Source of the DNA: Lindgomyces ingoldianus
Lineage: Eukaryota; Ascomycota; Dothideomycetes; Pleosporales; Lindgomycetaceae
Direction of reading: 5' to 3'
Assembly (NCBI RefSeq): GCF_010093535.1
Contig: NW_022985171.1
Coordinates: 1,253,766-1,317,765, forward strand
DNA length: 64,000 bases
The translations under genes were made by a program, and so were the position numbers. The notes under the pieces are model-generated. The model saw nothing but the letters and a program-made list of their open reading frames with translations. It was not told where the DNA came from and searched no databases. Below are positions 12,058 to 23,068 of the stretch, one piece after another. How positions within the stretch are numbered: position 1 is the first letter of the stretch; the number at the start of each line of letters is the position of its first letter.

Positions 12058-13326
12058 CTATGAAACAGGAGGGTGGACAAACCTGAGGGTGCTAATAGCG
12101 AACGTCATCAACCATGCCACGAGTGCCACCAGAAGCGTAGCCGTCAGCGCTTTTTGTCTCGCGCAGATATCCCTGCTAAACGGACAGCTATTCACCTGAT
12201 CGTTGGCACTATCCTGACATGCCCATCGCTCGTCCGTCAAGGCCTGGAATGCGAGGCTCAAATTGGCCGAGTCAAAGACGATGAACAAGAGATCGAGGAA
12301 AATAAGCCTCATCTTCGCGGTATGTGAGCGTAGACCCAGCGGCTTAGACGTATATTCGTCGTAAGTGATGTAAGCGGTATAGAGAATAGCAACGACATCG
12401 ACAATCAGCGCCAACCAGGTTGATGAGTTGTTGATGCAGCCATGGGTATCGGATTTGTGGAATATGGAGCCTGCAAGGCCGAGGGCGAGGCAAGAGAAAG
12501 TAAGGACTGTAAGGCGAACCGCGAGAGGGACCATGGGGTGGTTCATGACGGTCCGGTGTATCCGTTTTAGTCGACGACGACGACTGCTGGCACTGAGGAG
12601 CCAAAACCCATCATCATTTTCCACCTCCTCTTTGTCCACGGGATTCCACGGCTGCTCGAGATCTGGCAGGTTCTCTTTAATCCAATCATCATCTACGACC
12701 TCCCCGCGCGAGGATGGCGGGGGGACGAAGGTTGAGGCTTTGGCAAATTGTTGCCATTGCGAAGCGTGCTCGCTGATGGGAGATGTTATGGTAACGGGCG
12801 TCCCTTCTCTTGCATGATCGAATTGGCGTCCGGGTACGGCGCTGGCTTTGGGTGTGGGCATGTGGTTGTGGGAGGGGGGCCGAGTGGAAGTGGGCGTTCT
12901 GGGTAGGAGGAATGCTGTAGGGTCGGCATTGTCGTCTTCGTCAGGCGACTGCACCCAGGCTATGGCAACATATCAGCTTGCGTCGCTCACATTCTACTCA
13001 TTGTGAGGCTTACGAGGCAATGTTCGAACAGCGCGCCGCTGCTTATCCCTGCTCTCAGCCGCCTGGCTGCCCTTGGACGACGCCAGAGTGTGCGGGTTCG
13101 ACGAGATAGAATACGACTGCGACTTCCTCACTCCCGCACCATCGAATTGGCCGTCCAGGCTCCTCTCGTTGTTGTTCGACGACGCGGCGGAGAGTCTGGA
13201 GAGGGGACGCTGGAGGGCTAGCGACGAGGAGGACTCGGGTGGAGGAATGGGCGAGGGGAGGAGACGGGCTGGTGAGCGCGACGTGAGGGCGCCATTGTTG
13301 TGGTCCACCGAGGATGCGGTGGTCAT
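12058..13326 (-). CDS. SRF1-like regulator of phospholipase D
   Basis: Integral membrane protein related to yeast Srf1, a factor that regulates phospholipase D (Spo14). Two exons (13014-13326 and 12058-12959, donor GTAAGC, acceptor ATAG) give 404 residues from the ATG at 13326; an in-frame ATG at 13473 would add 49. The N-terminal third is Ser/Pro-rich and disordered. It is followed by the conserved acidic stretch DDDWIKENLPDLEQPWNP and a basic RRRRLKRIHR segment. Four hydrophobic segments follow, around LTVLTFSCLALGLAGSIF, WLALIVDVVAILYTAYI, RLIFLDLLFIVF and ATLLVALVAWLMTFAI. The motif YDEYTSKPLGLRS between the second and third segments is typical of the fungal family. The identification comes from remembered family sequence and is good at family level; the biological role in this organism is inferred. 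Confidence 0.8.
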
Positions 13327-13911
13327 TCCTGTCGTCTGACTCTGGGGACGCTGGCCCACGGTCAACGGTCGGAGAGTGAACGTCTGACGGCGGACGGGGT
13401 GGCTTTGATGAAAGGCTTGTGGCCGGGCGCGCTTTGCTGAGACGGGCGCCGCCTTAGCAGACGTAAGCGACAATTACGTGGGAGACGGCGGCACGATTCG
13501 CCGCATGGTCTAGTGATTAGCGACTCTGGGAGCGATTGAGGACGTGGGAAGCGGGGAATTGTCGTGCGAAAGTTAACAGGACCGGAGGCTGGTGGAATGG
13601 AGAGGAGGAGGAGGAGTAGGAGGAGGAGGTTGGTGGTGGTGGCGGTGGTGCAGGCGCAGGTTGACCGGGAAATTTGGCCCTGCGGATCAGGCACATGGAT
13701 CCTGGTCCAGCTCTCGCCAGCGTGAGGTCATCGCGGCCCTAGCTCCAGCAGGACGTGCACTTTCGCAAAACGTGACCATCGCGACAAGTCCAGGATATGT
13801 TTCAACTCGCGAAGACTATCTGAGAGCTGAAAAGCTTCTTTCCACCAGCGCGCCAATGAGGGTGTAGTTGACACTCAGACCAAGCCCTCTCCCTCCCCCC
13901 TTCCATCCGAC
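13327..13911. promoter_or_regulatory. divergent intergenic region
   Basis: The SRF1-like gene (-) and the mitochondrial protein gene (+) diverge from this 585-base region, so it should hold both promoters. No clear TATA box was seen. A purine-rich GGAGGA/GGTGGT tract lies at about 13600-13655. The SRF1 frame stays open leftwards to an upstream ATG at 13473, so its start is ambiguous. Confidence 0.45.
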
Positions 13912-15033
13912 ATGCGCCTCTTCTTACTGCCCATCTCCGCCCGCCGGTCGCTCTTGTACTGCGAGAAGCTGCACGAGAAGGCCGCCAGCGAGCGAACACT
14001 CCTAGACAAAGTCACCATCAAGGCGAACCAGACCTGGGCAGCGTGGGAAAAGGACGAGAAGGCACCGTGGAACTGGAAGAAAAAGATCACCATCTACGGC
14101 AACCATGCACTCAAGCGGATACCCTATGAGGAGTGGGGACTCAAGACCATCCCCGCGCTGACGGCGAGGCGGAAGAAAGCTATCGTCGAAGGGAGGGAGA
14201 AGTATCACGTTGTATTTCCCGGCCTGTATCTCCATCGGGACAAGGTGCCGGAGATACTGAAGAAGTTGGCCTTGGAGCGCCAGGCCATGCACCGGAGCAA
14301 GATGATTTGGAGCATTGTCGGCATGCCGTTGAGCGCACCCTTCATGCTGATTCCTATGTGGGTGGACTCCTTGCGCGCACTGGACACCGCTTAATTGTCT
14401 CCAGTATACCCAATCTTCCCTTCTTCTACCTTGTCTTTAGGGCTTATTCGCACTGGAAAGGTACCGTACCCCTCTCGACTAATCCCCACCAAAACACAGA
14501 CCCACCTGACTCGCACAGCATTAACTGGTTCCAAACACCTCGAGTTCCTTCTCCGGCACAACCTCCCCACCCTCAACCCCTCGGCCGAACTCGACGAAGT
14601 CTACACCGCAGGCCTCATGTACCCGACCCGTGCCATCTCTCGTGCCGCGCCCCGGCCCACGCGCCAACAGGCACAAGAAGTGGCGCGGGTAGTCGAACAA
14701 CAAACTAATGACGGCACCGAGGACGTCATGGTACTGCAGCGCTGGAACGGGAAGCTCATTGCCGAGCAATTCAAACTCCCAGACATGGAGGTCGAGATAG
14801 AAAGAGCGGTAGAACAGGTCGAGAATGCGATCAAAGGGAAAGAGGAGTTGATGGAGGAGAAGATGGAGTTGGAAAGAGCCACGGCAAAACCGGGGCAGAC
14901 GGCTAAGGATGCACTGCCGAAGGAAATCCTTAAGTCGGAAAAGGAAAAAGAGAAAGAGATTCATAAGAAAGCCGAGGATATCGCAGAGGAAAACAATAAT
15001 CGTGGCCAAAATGAGGGCGTTGAGAAGAAGTAA
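13912..15033 (+). CDS. mitochondrial K+/H+ exchange-related protein
   Basis: Member of the fungal family named for mitochondrial K+-H+ exchange (yeast YDL183C-like), a putative part of inner-membrane cation homeostasis. Three exons (13912-14357, 14405-14460, 14519-15033) give 338 residues. The start MRLFLLPISARRSL is a plausible mitochondrial presequence. The conserved core comprises KAPWNWKKKITIYGN.AL (about residue 60), the hydrophobic IIPNLPFFYLVFRAYSHWK across the second exon, and TGSKHLEFLL after it. The C-terminal third is a Glu/Lys-rich coiled coil. The intron borders were set by this core: GTGGGT..CCAG and GTACCG..ACAG. The small middle exon (56 bases) is easily missed and is needed for the conserved motif. 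The function in transport is known only for the family and is not shown here. Confidence 0.85.
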
Positions 15034-15404
15034 TGTGATAATGTCATTTCGAATTTCACGGCTCGCCATGAATACGGGGAGATATTACGATTTCACTCTA
15101 TGGAGCACCTCAAGGGGAGCGGAGTCTCGGTACCGGCGGTTTGCACTTCTTGCATATAGATATCTCCTCTGAATTTGTCGCTTGTACAGTACCGGTATGT
15201 ACTACGAACCCCGTCCCACTCCAGACATAGCAACAAACGCGACGTCTCCTCTGTACAACACAATTTCATTCCTTTTAAACTGAACGAAAGAGTCTCTACT
15301 CTCTCTATTCAAGCCCAGACTGCTTTTTCTACCTGGTCGCGATCTGCTCTGCGTGCCAGATATTACCCCAATCCCCCTTCCATCTGTCCTCCCTCGCTGC
15401 ATAA
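15034..15404. other. convergent 3' region
   Basis: The space between the convergent mitochondrial-protein gene and the SDR gene. No gene or repeat seen. Confidence 0.4.
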
Positions 15405-16626
15405 TTACATTGACCCATACCCCCCATCCACCGGAAGCCCGATCCCCGTAATCCAACTCGAATCCTCACTCGCTAAAAACAGCGCCGCGCGCGCTATATC
15501 CTCTGGTTCTCCTAGCCCGCGGAACGGATGCATGGCCTCTATCTGAGATTTGACGTCGGGCTGGTCAAAGATTGTTTTGGTCATCGATGACGCGGTATCT
15601 ATGAATGCTGTGAGCTGAGATTCAGGCCTAGGTTGAAAAGGGTGTGGATGGGTGCCTGGGGTTGCGGTTTGAAACTTACATCCCGGGCAGATAGCGTTGA
15701 CGTGGATACGATGGGGGGCGCAGTCCCAAGCCGCACTTTTTGTAAGACCCATTACGCCGTGCTTGGAACTGGTGTATCCCGCTGAAAATAACATTAGTGT
15801 GGGTATCTATATAACCTTGCGACTGTCCCCTCCGCCCCTACTTCTCTTCACCTTCCCAAACAAACAACAGCTGAGCAAGGGGTTCTGAACATACCACTCT
15901 TCGGCGTTCCACCCAAACCCAGCACACTCGCTAAATTGATAATCCATCCCCGATCTCCATTCGGCCCCGGATCCTGACCCATCATTTGCTTGCTCGCATA
16001 TTTGCAGCCCAGGAAGACGCCTTTCAAATTCACGGCAAGAGTTTTGTCGAACCAGTCTTCGGGGTAATCCCATACTGGAGAGGGGTTTTGGGGTTCGAGT
16101 GCTATTCCAGCGTTGTTGACGATGCTGGATAGGGGTGTTAGTGTGTGGGACGTAGGTGAGACATAGAGACGCTATGCCTATCAGATGCAAATCCGGCTGG
16201 CAAGCTGAGAGTCAACCCGCCTCCTTTTCCGCACCCAAAATCTCAGATCACGCCCGGCCCAAAGACTGGACAACCTCTCCTCTACTCTCCTCTCCTTCCC
16301 AACCAGAGAAAAACGATGAATGGGAGAAGGGTAGACAAAACATACATATCCAGCCTCCCAAACTCCCTCACAGTCCTGCCAACTAGCTCTTGCACCTCAT
16401 TAGCATTCGAAGTGTCGCACGTGATGAAAATCGCTCTTGCCCCCATTTTCGAGAGCTCTTCCATCGTGGTCAGAGATGAGGCTTCTGGCATCTCCCCGCG
16501 GGGCTGCTCGCGCAGGTCAGAGCATACGATATTGGCGCCGTGGCGTGCAAAGAGGAGGGCGATAGCTCTGCCGAGGCCGGAGGAACTGCCGGTTATGATG
16601 GCGGTTTTGGACTGCAGGCGTGACAT
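15405..16626 (-). CDS. short-chain dehydrogenase/reductase
   Basis: Classical SDR oxidoreductase, NAD(P)-dependent, substrate unknown. Four exons (16346-16626, 15895-16124, 15680-15781, 15405-15607) give 271 residues from MSRLQSKTAIITG. The Rossmann cofactor motif is TGSSSGLG (residues about 12-19), followed by CSDLRE at the end of the second strand, where an Asp suggests NAD preference. NNAG is present in exon 2. The catalytic YxxxK is YTSSKHG in exon 3, preceded by the Ser-containing strand INLASVLG. CPG marks the start of the substrate loop. The C-terminus is VDGGYGSM. Intron borders all fit (GTATGT, GTATGT, GTAAGT donors). The second exon/intron placement restores the conserved IVNNAG. 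Confidence 0.93.
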
Positions 16627-17712
16627 GGGGGCACGGTGGGGCGTGGGATTGTGGGGAGAAGGAGAGTAGTCAAGAAGGAGGGATTGAATAATGATAGAGA
16701 GAAGGTCCAAAGAACAGAGGGCGGAGTAGATGTCAATAAAGCTCACGAACCAAGTCAAATAGGATGGCGAGCGAGCAGGAATATGAATGCTTTCTCTCTC
16801 TTTCTGTATGCAAGCAGGAGACAATTTCCACTGAATACATGGATAAGTTCAGAGAGGAACTCCACTCCCTTATATATTGTTGATTTCTCATCTGGCTGAC
16901 TGACAAACCGGAAAGGGGGACGACCGGTACCTAACTGAGGGGTAACACGATTCCATTCCACTCGGCTCACTTTCTTCGAGTAAGCCCAACACAACATAAC
17001 CCACAGCACGGCATCGCGAGACTGGATTACCCTCGCCTCCACCAATCCAATGAATTAATTGTTCTCACAATTGAATAGGCGATGGCTCACACTCATATAT
17101 TTTACAAAAGTGGTAGTTATCTTCAGTTCACATTCGATTCGGCTGGCTAGATAGATGAGGTGCTCTGGTTTCACCTGCTCTGAATTAGGTAAAGGGGATG
17201 GTTACGGAGATTCGGTTTGGTGATGTGAAGTTCTTGGTTGTTGGGTACAGTTTCTCACCTTACAATGTGCTTAGAAGGGCTCCACATTGATTTGCAGATT
17301 CTGACACCAACATGACCTCTGTCGCCTATTTTGGGAAAGAAGGATAGCTGGACCATCAGGTTTGAGGGGTTCGCCCGGTGTGCAGCTCCTGAAGTTATCG
17401 GGGACCTAGAGTGAAGGAATCATTTTGAAATGTAGTTGGAGATGAATAGGTGGGTAAGAGGTGGAGGTTAGGTGGCTCTCCGCTAGCCGGTTTAGGTCTA
17501 ACGAAATTGTTGAGAAGGAAGGTTTGCCGACAGTTTCCAACGTCATGTTCACGATGCTTCAACTTCATCATCTAGACTCATGGATCTCTGAATTCGATTT
17601 CCAATAAAAAGCATCAGGAACCGCGATCCTCTTCTCGGTATTGCTTTATATCACCTGACCTATCTTGCTCTCCGGCGCGCATCAATCCCAAGTTTATTCC
17701 CACGAACCGAAA
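16627..17712. other. divergent promoter region of the SDR and TatD genes
   Basis: The region carries the leaders and promoters of two divergent genes. Apart from the TATA-like motif listed separately, I see nothing recognisable between 17050 and 17650. Confidence 0.4.
16869..16876 (-). promoter_or_regulatory. TATA-like box for the SDR gene
   Basis: TATATAAG on the minus strand lies about 245 bases upstream of the SDR start codon, a plausible distance if the leader is about 200 bases long. Position and sequence only; no transcript data. Confidence 0.35.
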
Positions 17713-18921
17713 ATGGCAGACGACATCAATAATGAACCTTTCCCATGGCATCTCGGCGTATTCGACGCACACTGTCATCCTACCGATACCATGTCCAGCA
17801 TCCCCTCCATCCCATCCATGAAAACCCGAGCTCTCACTGTTATGGCTACTCGCGCTCAAGACCAGGACCTCGTAGCAGATATCGCGTCCAAAAACGGCAT
17901 CAGATCTAGAAACATCGAGCAGTGGGACCCACAAGAATGCATCATCCCTTGTTTTGGGTGGCATCCGTGGTTCTCACACATAATGTACATTTCCGAAAAC
18001 AGCGATGATAAGAAAGAGCTTGGGATATTGGAAGCTGAGGACAAGATTCAACATTATTCAACAGTCCTACAGCGAAGAAGCAATGATAAACTCAGCGAAG
18101 AAGATAAGAAAAGCTTCTTAGCTTTCCCAGATCCCATGTCTTTCTTCAATTTCTTGTCACAGACTCGAAGCTACCTCCAGAAATATCCACTCGCGTTGGT
18201 AGGAGAAATCGGCCTCGACCGCGCATTCCGCGTTCCGGAACCTTGGAAGCCTGGGAATGAGCAAGGCCGCGATAGCGACCTAACTCCCGGCGGCCGAGAA
18301 GGCAGGGAGTTGAGTCCGTGGAAAGTCGATGTGAAGCATCAGAAGAGGATCTTTAAGATGCAGTTACAGCTAGCCGCAGAAATGGGGAGAGCGGTATCGA
18401 TACACGGAGTTTCGGCTGTCGGAATTCTTTTCGAAACATTGAAAGAATTATATGAGGGGTATGAAAAGAAAGTACTGAGCAGAAGGGAGAGGAAGAAATT
18501 GGACCATGAAAAACATGTCACTGAGTGGCAACCTGAAAATGAAGAGAAGCTGGATGGAGATCACAAGAAACCATATCCTCCCAGAGTATGTCTGCATTCC
18601 TACACCGGCTCAGCGGCGCACTTCAAGCAGTACCTTGCTCCCACTATTCCAGTCGAGGTCTTTGCGTCATTCTCTACTGCAATCAATCTGTCAGACGATT
18701 TGGAAGGCGAGACGAAGAAGGAGTTTGCGGATGTGGTGATGGCTGTGCCAGACCATCTGTTGCTTGTAGAGAGTGACTTGCATACCGCAGGGGAGGACAT
18801 GGATAGGAGGATGGAGGACGTGGTTAGGAGAGTTTGTAAGATTAAGAAATGGGGTTTGGAAGACGGAGTGAAGAGGTTAGCGGAAAACTGGAGTCGGTTT
18901 GTTTTCGGGGGAGAGGGATAA
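17713..18921 (+). CDS. TatD-family metal-dependent hydrolase (Scn1-like)
   Basis: Intronless gene for a TatD-type amidohydrolase-fold protein of 402 residues, resembling the fission-yeast Cut9-interacting protein Scn1. The start is the ATG at 17713 (MADDIN). The metal-binding HxH is in GVFDAHCHPTD (about residue 15). Further conserved points are CFGWHPWF, GEIGLDRAFR with the metal-ligand Glu, SIHGV, CLHSYTGS with a metal-ligand His, and LLLVESDLH with the catalytic Asp region. It is longer than bacterial TatD (about 260 residues) because of charged insertions between residues 90 and 160 and around 260-300. Family members are nucleases or phosphodiesterases; the substrate here is unknown. Confidence 0.88.
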   Translation: MADDINNEPFPWHLGVFDAHCHPTDTMSSIPSIPSMKTRALTVMATRAQDQDLVADIASKNGIRSRNIEQWDPQECIIPCFGWHPWFSHIMYISENSDDKKELGILEAEDKIQHYSTVLQRRSNDKLSEEDKKSFLAFPDPMSFFNFLSQTRSYLQKYPLALVGEIGLDRAFRVPEPWKPGNEQGRDSDLTPGGREGRELSPWKVDVKHQKRIFKMQLQLAAEMGRAVSIHGVSAVGILFETLKELYEGYEKKVLSRRERKKLDHEKHVTEWQPENEEKLDGDHKKPYPPRVCLHSYTGSAAHFKQYLAPTIPVEVFASFSTAINLSDDLEGETKKEFADVVMAVPDHLLLVESDLHTAGEDMDRRMEDVVRRVCKIKKWGLEDGVKRLAENWSRFVFGGEG

Positions 18922-21349
18922 GGTAAATGTTGAAAGACCAACGATTGTGGAAATAATGACTTCGAATTTCGGCATCCCAATAAATCCGCCAAAGTGGGTT
19001 TTGATAACTTAGCAAGAAGAATAAGAAACTGAGGCTTGGAGTTATCTTGGCGTCGCTAATAACGATAAACATACTGTACGTTCTTTATTCTCCTCTCCTC
19101 TTTCACGTTAAACCTCGCGAATGCTAACCTAGATAGAAAGGATCCCTGGACCTAACACTAAATTTGCTTACAGGGCTTCGGTGCAATACAAATGTTTAGC
19201 GGAATAGAAGAAATTTGGAGGCTGTTCGAGTCTACAGTGTAAGATGAGCAAAAGATTGCTTGGCCTGTGAAGCTGTTGGCTACACAGCAGCGTGCGGCAG
19301 GCCCCTTCAGAGATCGTAACTGTTCTGCAATCCTAACGGAACATGCATTGGTGAAAAAATAAGCCCAAGTACGCACACCACGAGCATGGCTTATTTCTAA
19401 GGTAGATTAAGACACATTTAGAAATATCCTAAAATAGATAACTACAAATAGCAAGACGGCTTAAACGAGAACTCATCCGCTTGAAAATCCGGTCTAGAAT
19501 GCATTTGAGATCGAAGGAAAAGAAAAGGAAATCTCTGTGAGCTCTCGCCGTCTTATACATGCCTGCCGACTGCCAGAATCTTCACTCCACCCTTGCCTGC
19601 CAGCTCAAGAGCCATGACCACCACATGATAGAAACCGCTAACAACTCGAACCTTAGCTAAGTTTTGCATCCTCGGATCCACTCTTCGGTGCCAGCAAGCT
19701 CGCGAAAGATGGTGTTGGAATGTTGTTCTATCGTTGACGTGACCGCGTAGGCGGCGCTGAATAGAACATAACAACTCCGTATCATATCCTCCCTCTTTAT
19801 TCTCAATCATGTCATTCCAAGTCTCACTCCTTGCTTTACAACGTAATGTGATTCTATCGTTAACCTGACCGCATACACGGGCACGGGCACGGGCGCGGGC
19901 ACAGAATACACATCCTCGTGCCTTGCTCTTAGTGCTTTATGCAGTTCAGATTCACCCTCTTTCACATCGCCCTCATTCTCGTGGTTCTTTGCTGGAGGTT
20001 GGAAGTAGGGCGTTGTTTCATCATTTATTTCACCATATACACCGTACCTAATAGAGTGCAATACTTACAGTATGCCTTCGCCTTCGTTCCTGTCGTTCTC
20101 ATGCCAGCCTTTTATGATTAGATGAAATACTGTCGTTGATCTGACTACATGAGTGACGTTGGATAGAGCACAAGATTTCATTCTACTCACCCCATCCTTG
20201 GTTCCTTACGTAGTGTGGTTTCGTCATTCTCCTTTTCACGCTTAGATGTGGCTTAGTGGGGAACGCAGCTGAGTAAGAGGATGTTGGTCCAGAATCTCAA
20301 CTAGAATATGAGCAATCCGTGGATTTAGGACTTGGGGTGAGTGACTTACAGGTGGTGTGAAAGCTTGTATTGAATGTTGAGTCCTGAAGGAGGAATGATT
20401 GCAGGGCATGACGTACGCAACGCGGCGTCAAACTTTCGTTGGGAATCTAGAGTGGTGAGTGAGTAATCCAGGAAGTAAGGCTTTTGGTAGAGCGACTTAG
20501 AGTAGGTCCGAGAGTTTGTGCTGAACCTAGCGGGGAAGGAGGACGAAGACCATTTTATTAGCCGAGAGGAGGTGATGTGCAAAGACTATGTATGACAAGC
20601 CACCCGAGCTTTGTATGGTTCGAAATCTGGTAGAGGGCAGAGCGGTGAACGCCTGGATGATCTTACTATTGATACAAGATCGCCACAGTGAGCAGCGGGC
20701 ACAGCAGTCGATTTGGTTTAAGAATAGAAGGAAAGAGGTTATAGACCTTTGAGGATGGGACCTACTGTAGATAGTAGAATGCGTCCAGATATTCGAAAGA
20801 ATGTCTAAATGGATCCCGAAGTGGGCATCAATCTCCACTCTTGCAAGATGAAGCTTTTGGCCTTTGGAAATAGGACAAGAGATGACTTCCAACCAAACTC
20901 TTACACTCTAGAAAACAGCACCTTTTTGCGATGCATCCAACCTCGTCCAATTGATTGTTGATGGTAATGAGGATCTCAAGGATGAGGTGCCGTTGAAAAA
21001 AGAAGAGTGGGTCCAACGCATGTTCGATAAGTAACCGCAGTTGGAAGGCACAGAAAATTGTAGCACAATCATGCGGCGCAAGCTGGATGTTAAATCGTCG
21101 AATTGAAGAGGGCTAGAAATTCACTCCATCTTACCATCTGACCCGGCGCAGAACGTGGGTATTCAGATCCAAATATTCCGTGATAGGCTCTAAGGATTCA
21201 GTAGGAGCGGACACAGAAAGTAACTCCTTTGGAATTGACAGGGAAACGCCGCCATATGCTACTCGGCCCTGCAAGTAGAATTCCAGGGACACAGCGTCAA
21301 CTGTTATACACACTTTCAATATATTTTCACCGTCACTACAAGCTCCGAA
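18922..21349. other. long non-coding stretch with diverged repeats
   Basis: No supportable gene in 2.4 kb. Several short open frames exist on both strands (for example minus-strand frames between 19553 and 20892), but none shows a recognisable motif. A motif of the form TTCTATCGTTGACGTGACCG occurs near 19725 and 19852, with a more diverged copy near 20128. A GGGCAC/GGGCGC tract lies at 19877-19900. Confidence 0.4.
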
Positions 21350-22804
21350 TCAATCGAACACAATATCTATACATCCATCCTTCTTGATCATAACCTTTTT
21401 CTCCCAGCCTCCAAAGGCAACCTTAGCATCATCAGTCGATGGCCACAGCGGCCACGCTTTCGCAAGCACCGTAATAGGCATAATAACCGGCGGCCCCCAC
21501 CTGAGATTGTCCAGATAAAGCTCCGGCCGGGAACGCATCTGTAAGAACAGTGCTGGCGGGTCATCGATAAGTAAGGCCACATTTAGCAGGTCGAGACGCT
21601 CAAGGCTCGGCATCCAACTGACCACCTCAAGAATCTCTAACTTGTCGCAGACCACCATATTCGCGATGGTCAGGTGTCGCAAGACCGGCAAGGTGGCTCG
21701 GCACCTTTGCAGATTGAAGTGATGGGGGAGGGATATAGTCTCCCGCATGGAATAGTGGAACTGGGCGCTAGGGTGGTAATAAAAGGCGAGGTCAATGGTT
21801 AAGTATTCGAGCGTATGTCGAGCCGTACATGCTATGTGAAGCCAGGTCCAGATACCGAGTTGTTGATTGATGTCGACAGAGCGTCCCCAGGCGGCGTGTT
21901 TGGATGGGCTGGTAAATGAAAGCTTCTGGACGTTACGCAATCTATAGGGAAACCACCGAGGAGGAATTAGGTTTTCGGGAGCAAGTGGCCCGAGGTAGGC
22001 AAATCCCTTAGACCCAATGAATTCCACCTTCATGAGCTTCGTCGAACCCTTGAGATTGCCCTGAATGCACTCCATGCAGGCCCTCATTGCCAAAGTAGAG
22101 GCCACGGCCGAAGAATCGTGCAGTTGGCTGTATTGTGGATCGATCATTGTCAACAAGGCGCCTACGTCGAAAACGGGATCTCCGATGACGATATGCTCCA
22201 CTGCCGGTAGTTTGCACAGAGCGGAGGTGAGGGAACGCGAGATGCTTTCATGCAACGGAGGAGCATCGACCCGGAAAGGCATAGGCGCATAAGATGTCGC
22301 AGGGTTTTGTCGAAACCGACGAGAAGGTTCGAGATATGACATGAGCTCTACAGAAGCTTTTCCGACTACCAGATCGCTGTTGTTAACCGTTCCAATCCAA
22401 GCTTTCATCAAGTTGCGGCGTTCCACCATCGCCTTTCTAGACCTTCCATACTCGGTATTGAGATCCCAGCATTCCGCGCTGGAATGTGATGTCGGCGTGA
22501 AGGCGTCCAGGCAGATATTGACCCGTTCCACATATGGGGCCAACTGGCTGTGGTTCGCAATATTTTGAAGCTTCTGCAGCCCCTGCGGCGTACAGGAGAT
22601 GCTGGTTTTTGTAAAGCAGTGTTTTCTGAACTGAACCCAACATGAACTTTTTAATTTTTGAGAAACTGACCTAAAGGCAGCAAGGTCGGTATGGCGCCGA
22701 GGTACGAGTCCTCCAGATGGACATTCAATGCTCTGTGAAGGAGGGAGGCGGTCAGCCACCATAGCCCAGAGCTCCGGCGGCATTCGGTCGATAGCGCGCA
22801 TCAT
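21350..22804 (-). CDS. F-box-like protein (484 aa)
   Basis: Single open frame from ATG 22804. The N-terminus IDRMPPELWAMVADRLPP has the spacing of an F-box (LPxEL..I), the Skp1-binding motif that recruits substrates to SCF ligases. It is followed by DLAAFRSVSQK, the second half of the motif. The remainder is Leu-rich without clear repeats, as in many fungal F-box proteins of unknown target. A 45-base GT..AG segment within the F-box region could be a small in-frame intron; I kept it as coding. It sits in tandem with the next gene, and the two are similar in layout but not obviously close paralogues. Confidence 0.7.
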   Translation of the reverse strand: MMRAIDRMPPELWAMVADRLPPSQSIECPSGGLVPRRHTDLAAFRSVSQKLKSSCWVQFRKHCFTKTSISCTPQGLQKLQNIANHSQLAPYVERVNICLDAFTPTSHSSAECWDLNTEYGRSRKAMVERRNLMKAWIGTVNNSDLVVGKASVELMSYLEPSRRFRQNPATSYAPMPFRVDAPPLHESISRSLTSALCKLPAVEHIVIGDPVFDVGALLTMIDPQYSQLHDSSAVASTLAMRACMECIQGNLKGSTKLMKVEFIGSKGFAYLGPLAPENLIPPRWFPYRLRNVQKLSFTSPSKHAAWGRSVDINQQLGIWTWLHIACTARHTLEYLTIDLAFYYHPSAQFHYSMRETISLPHHFNLQRCRATLPVLRHLTIANMVVCDKLEILEVVSWMPSLERLDLLNVALLIDDPPALFLQMRSRPELYLDNLRWGPPVIMPITVLAKAWPLWPSTDDAKVAFGGWEKKVMIKKDGCIDIVFD

Positions 22805-23068
22805 GCTGGTTGTTGTGTAGGCAGCCGTGGTGAGGGAGAGGGCGAAGTAGGAACGTAAAGGTTTGTTCTTAGTGTGAAAGTGCGGTCGAGTGAAAATAGC
22901 TGTTAGAGAACAATGCTTACCTCTCCTGCAGCTTTCCAGGATAAATCTAAGTCACCCGAGAGTTGTGGTTGTAGTCAATAATCATGAAAATGTGTAAAAT
23001 GATTGCTACAAACACTCTTTGCAAAATAACTTCACTGTACTGAAAGCGATACTAGCGAAGCCACGTCA

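Noticed and set aside
13493..13535. tRNA-like A-box word ATGGTCTAGTGATTAGCG
   Set aside because: No matching B-box or acceptor stem downstream; looks like the 5' half of a tRNA at best.
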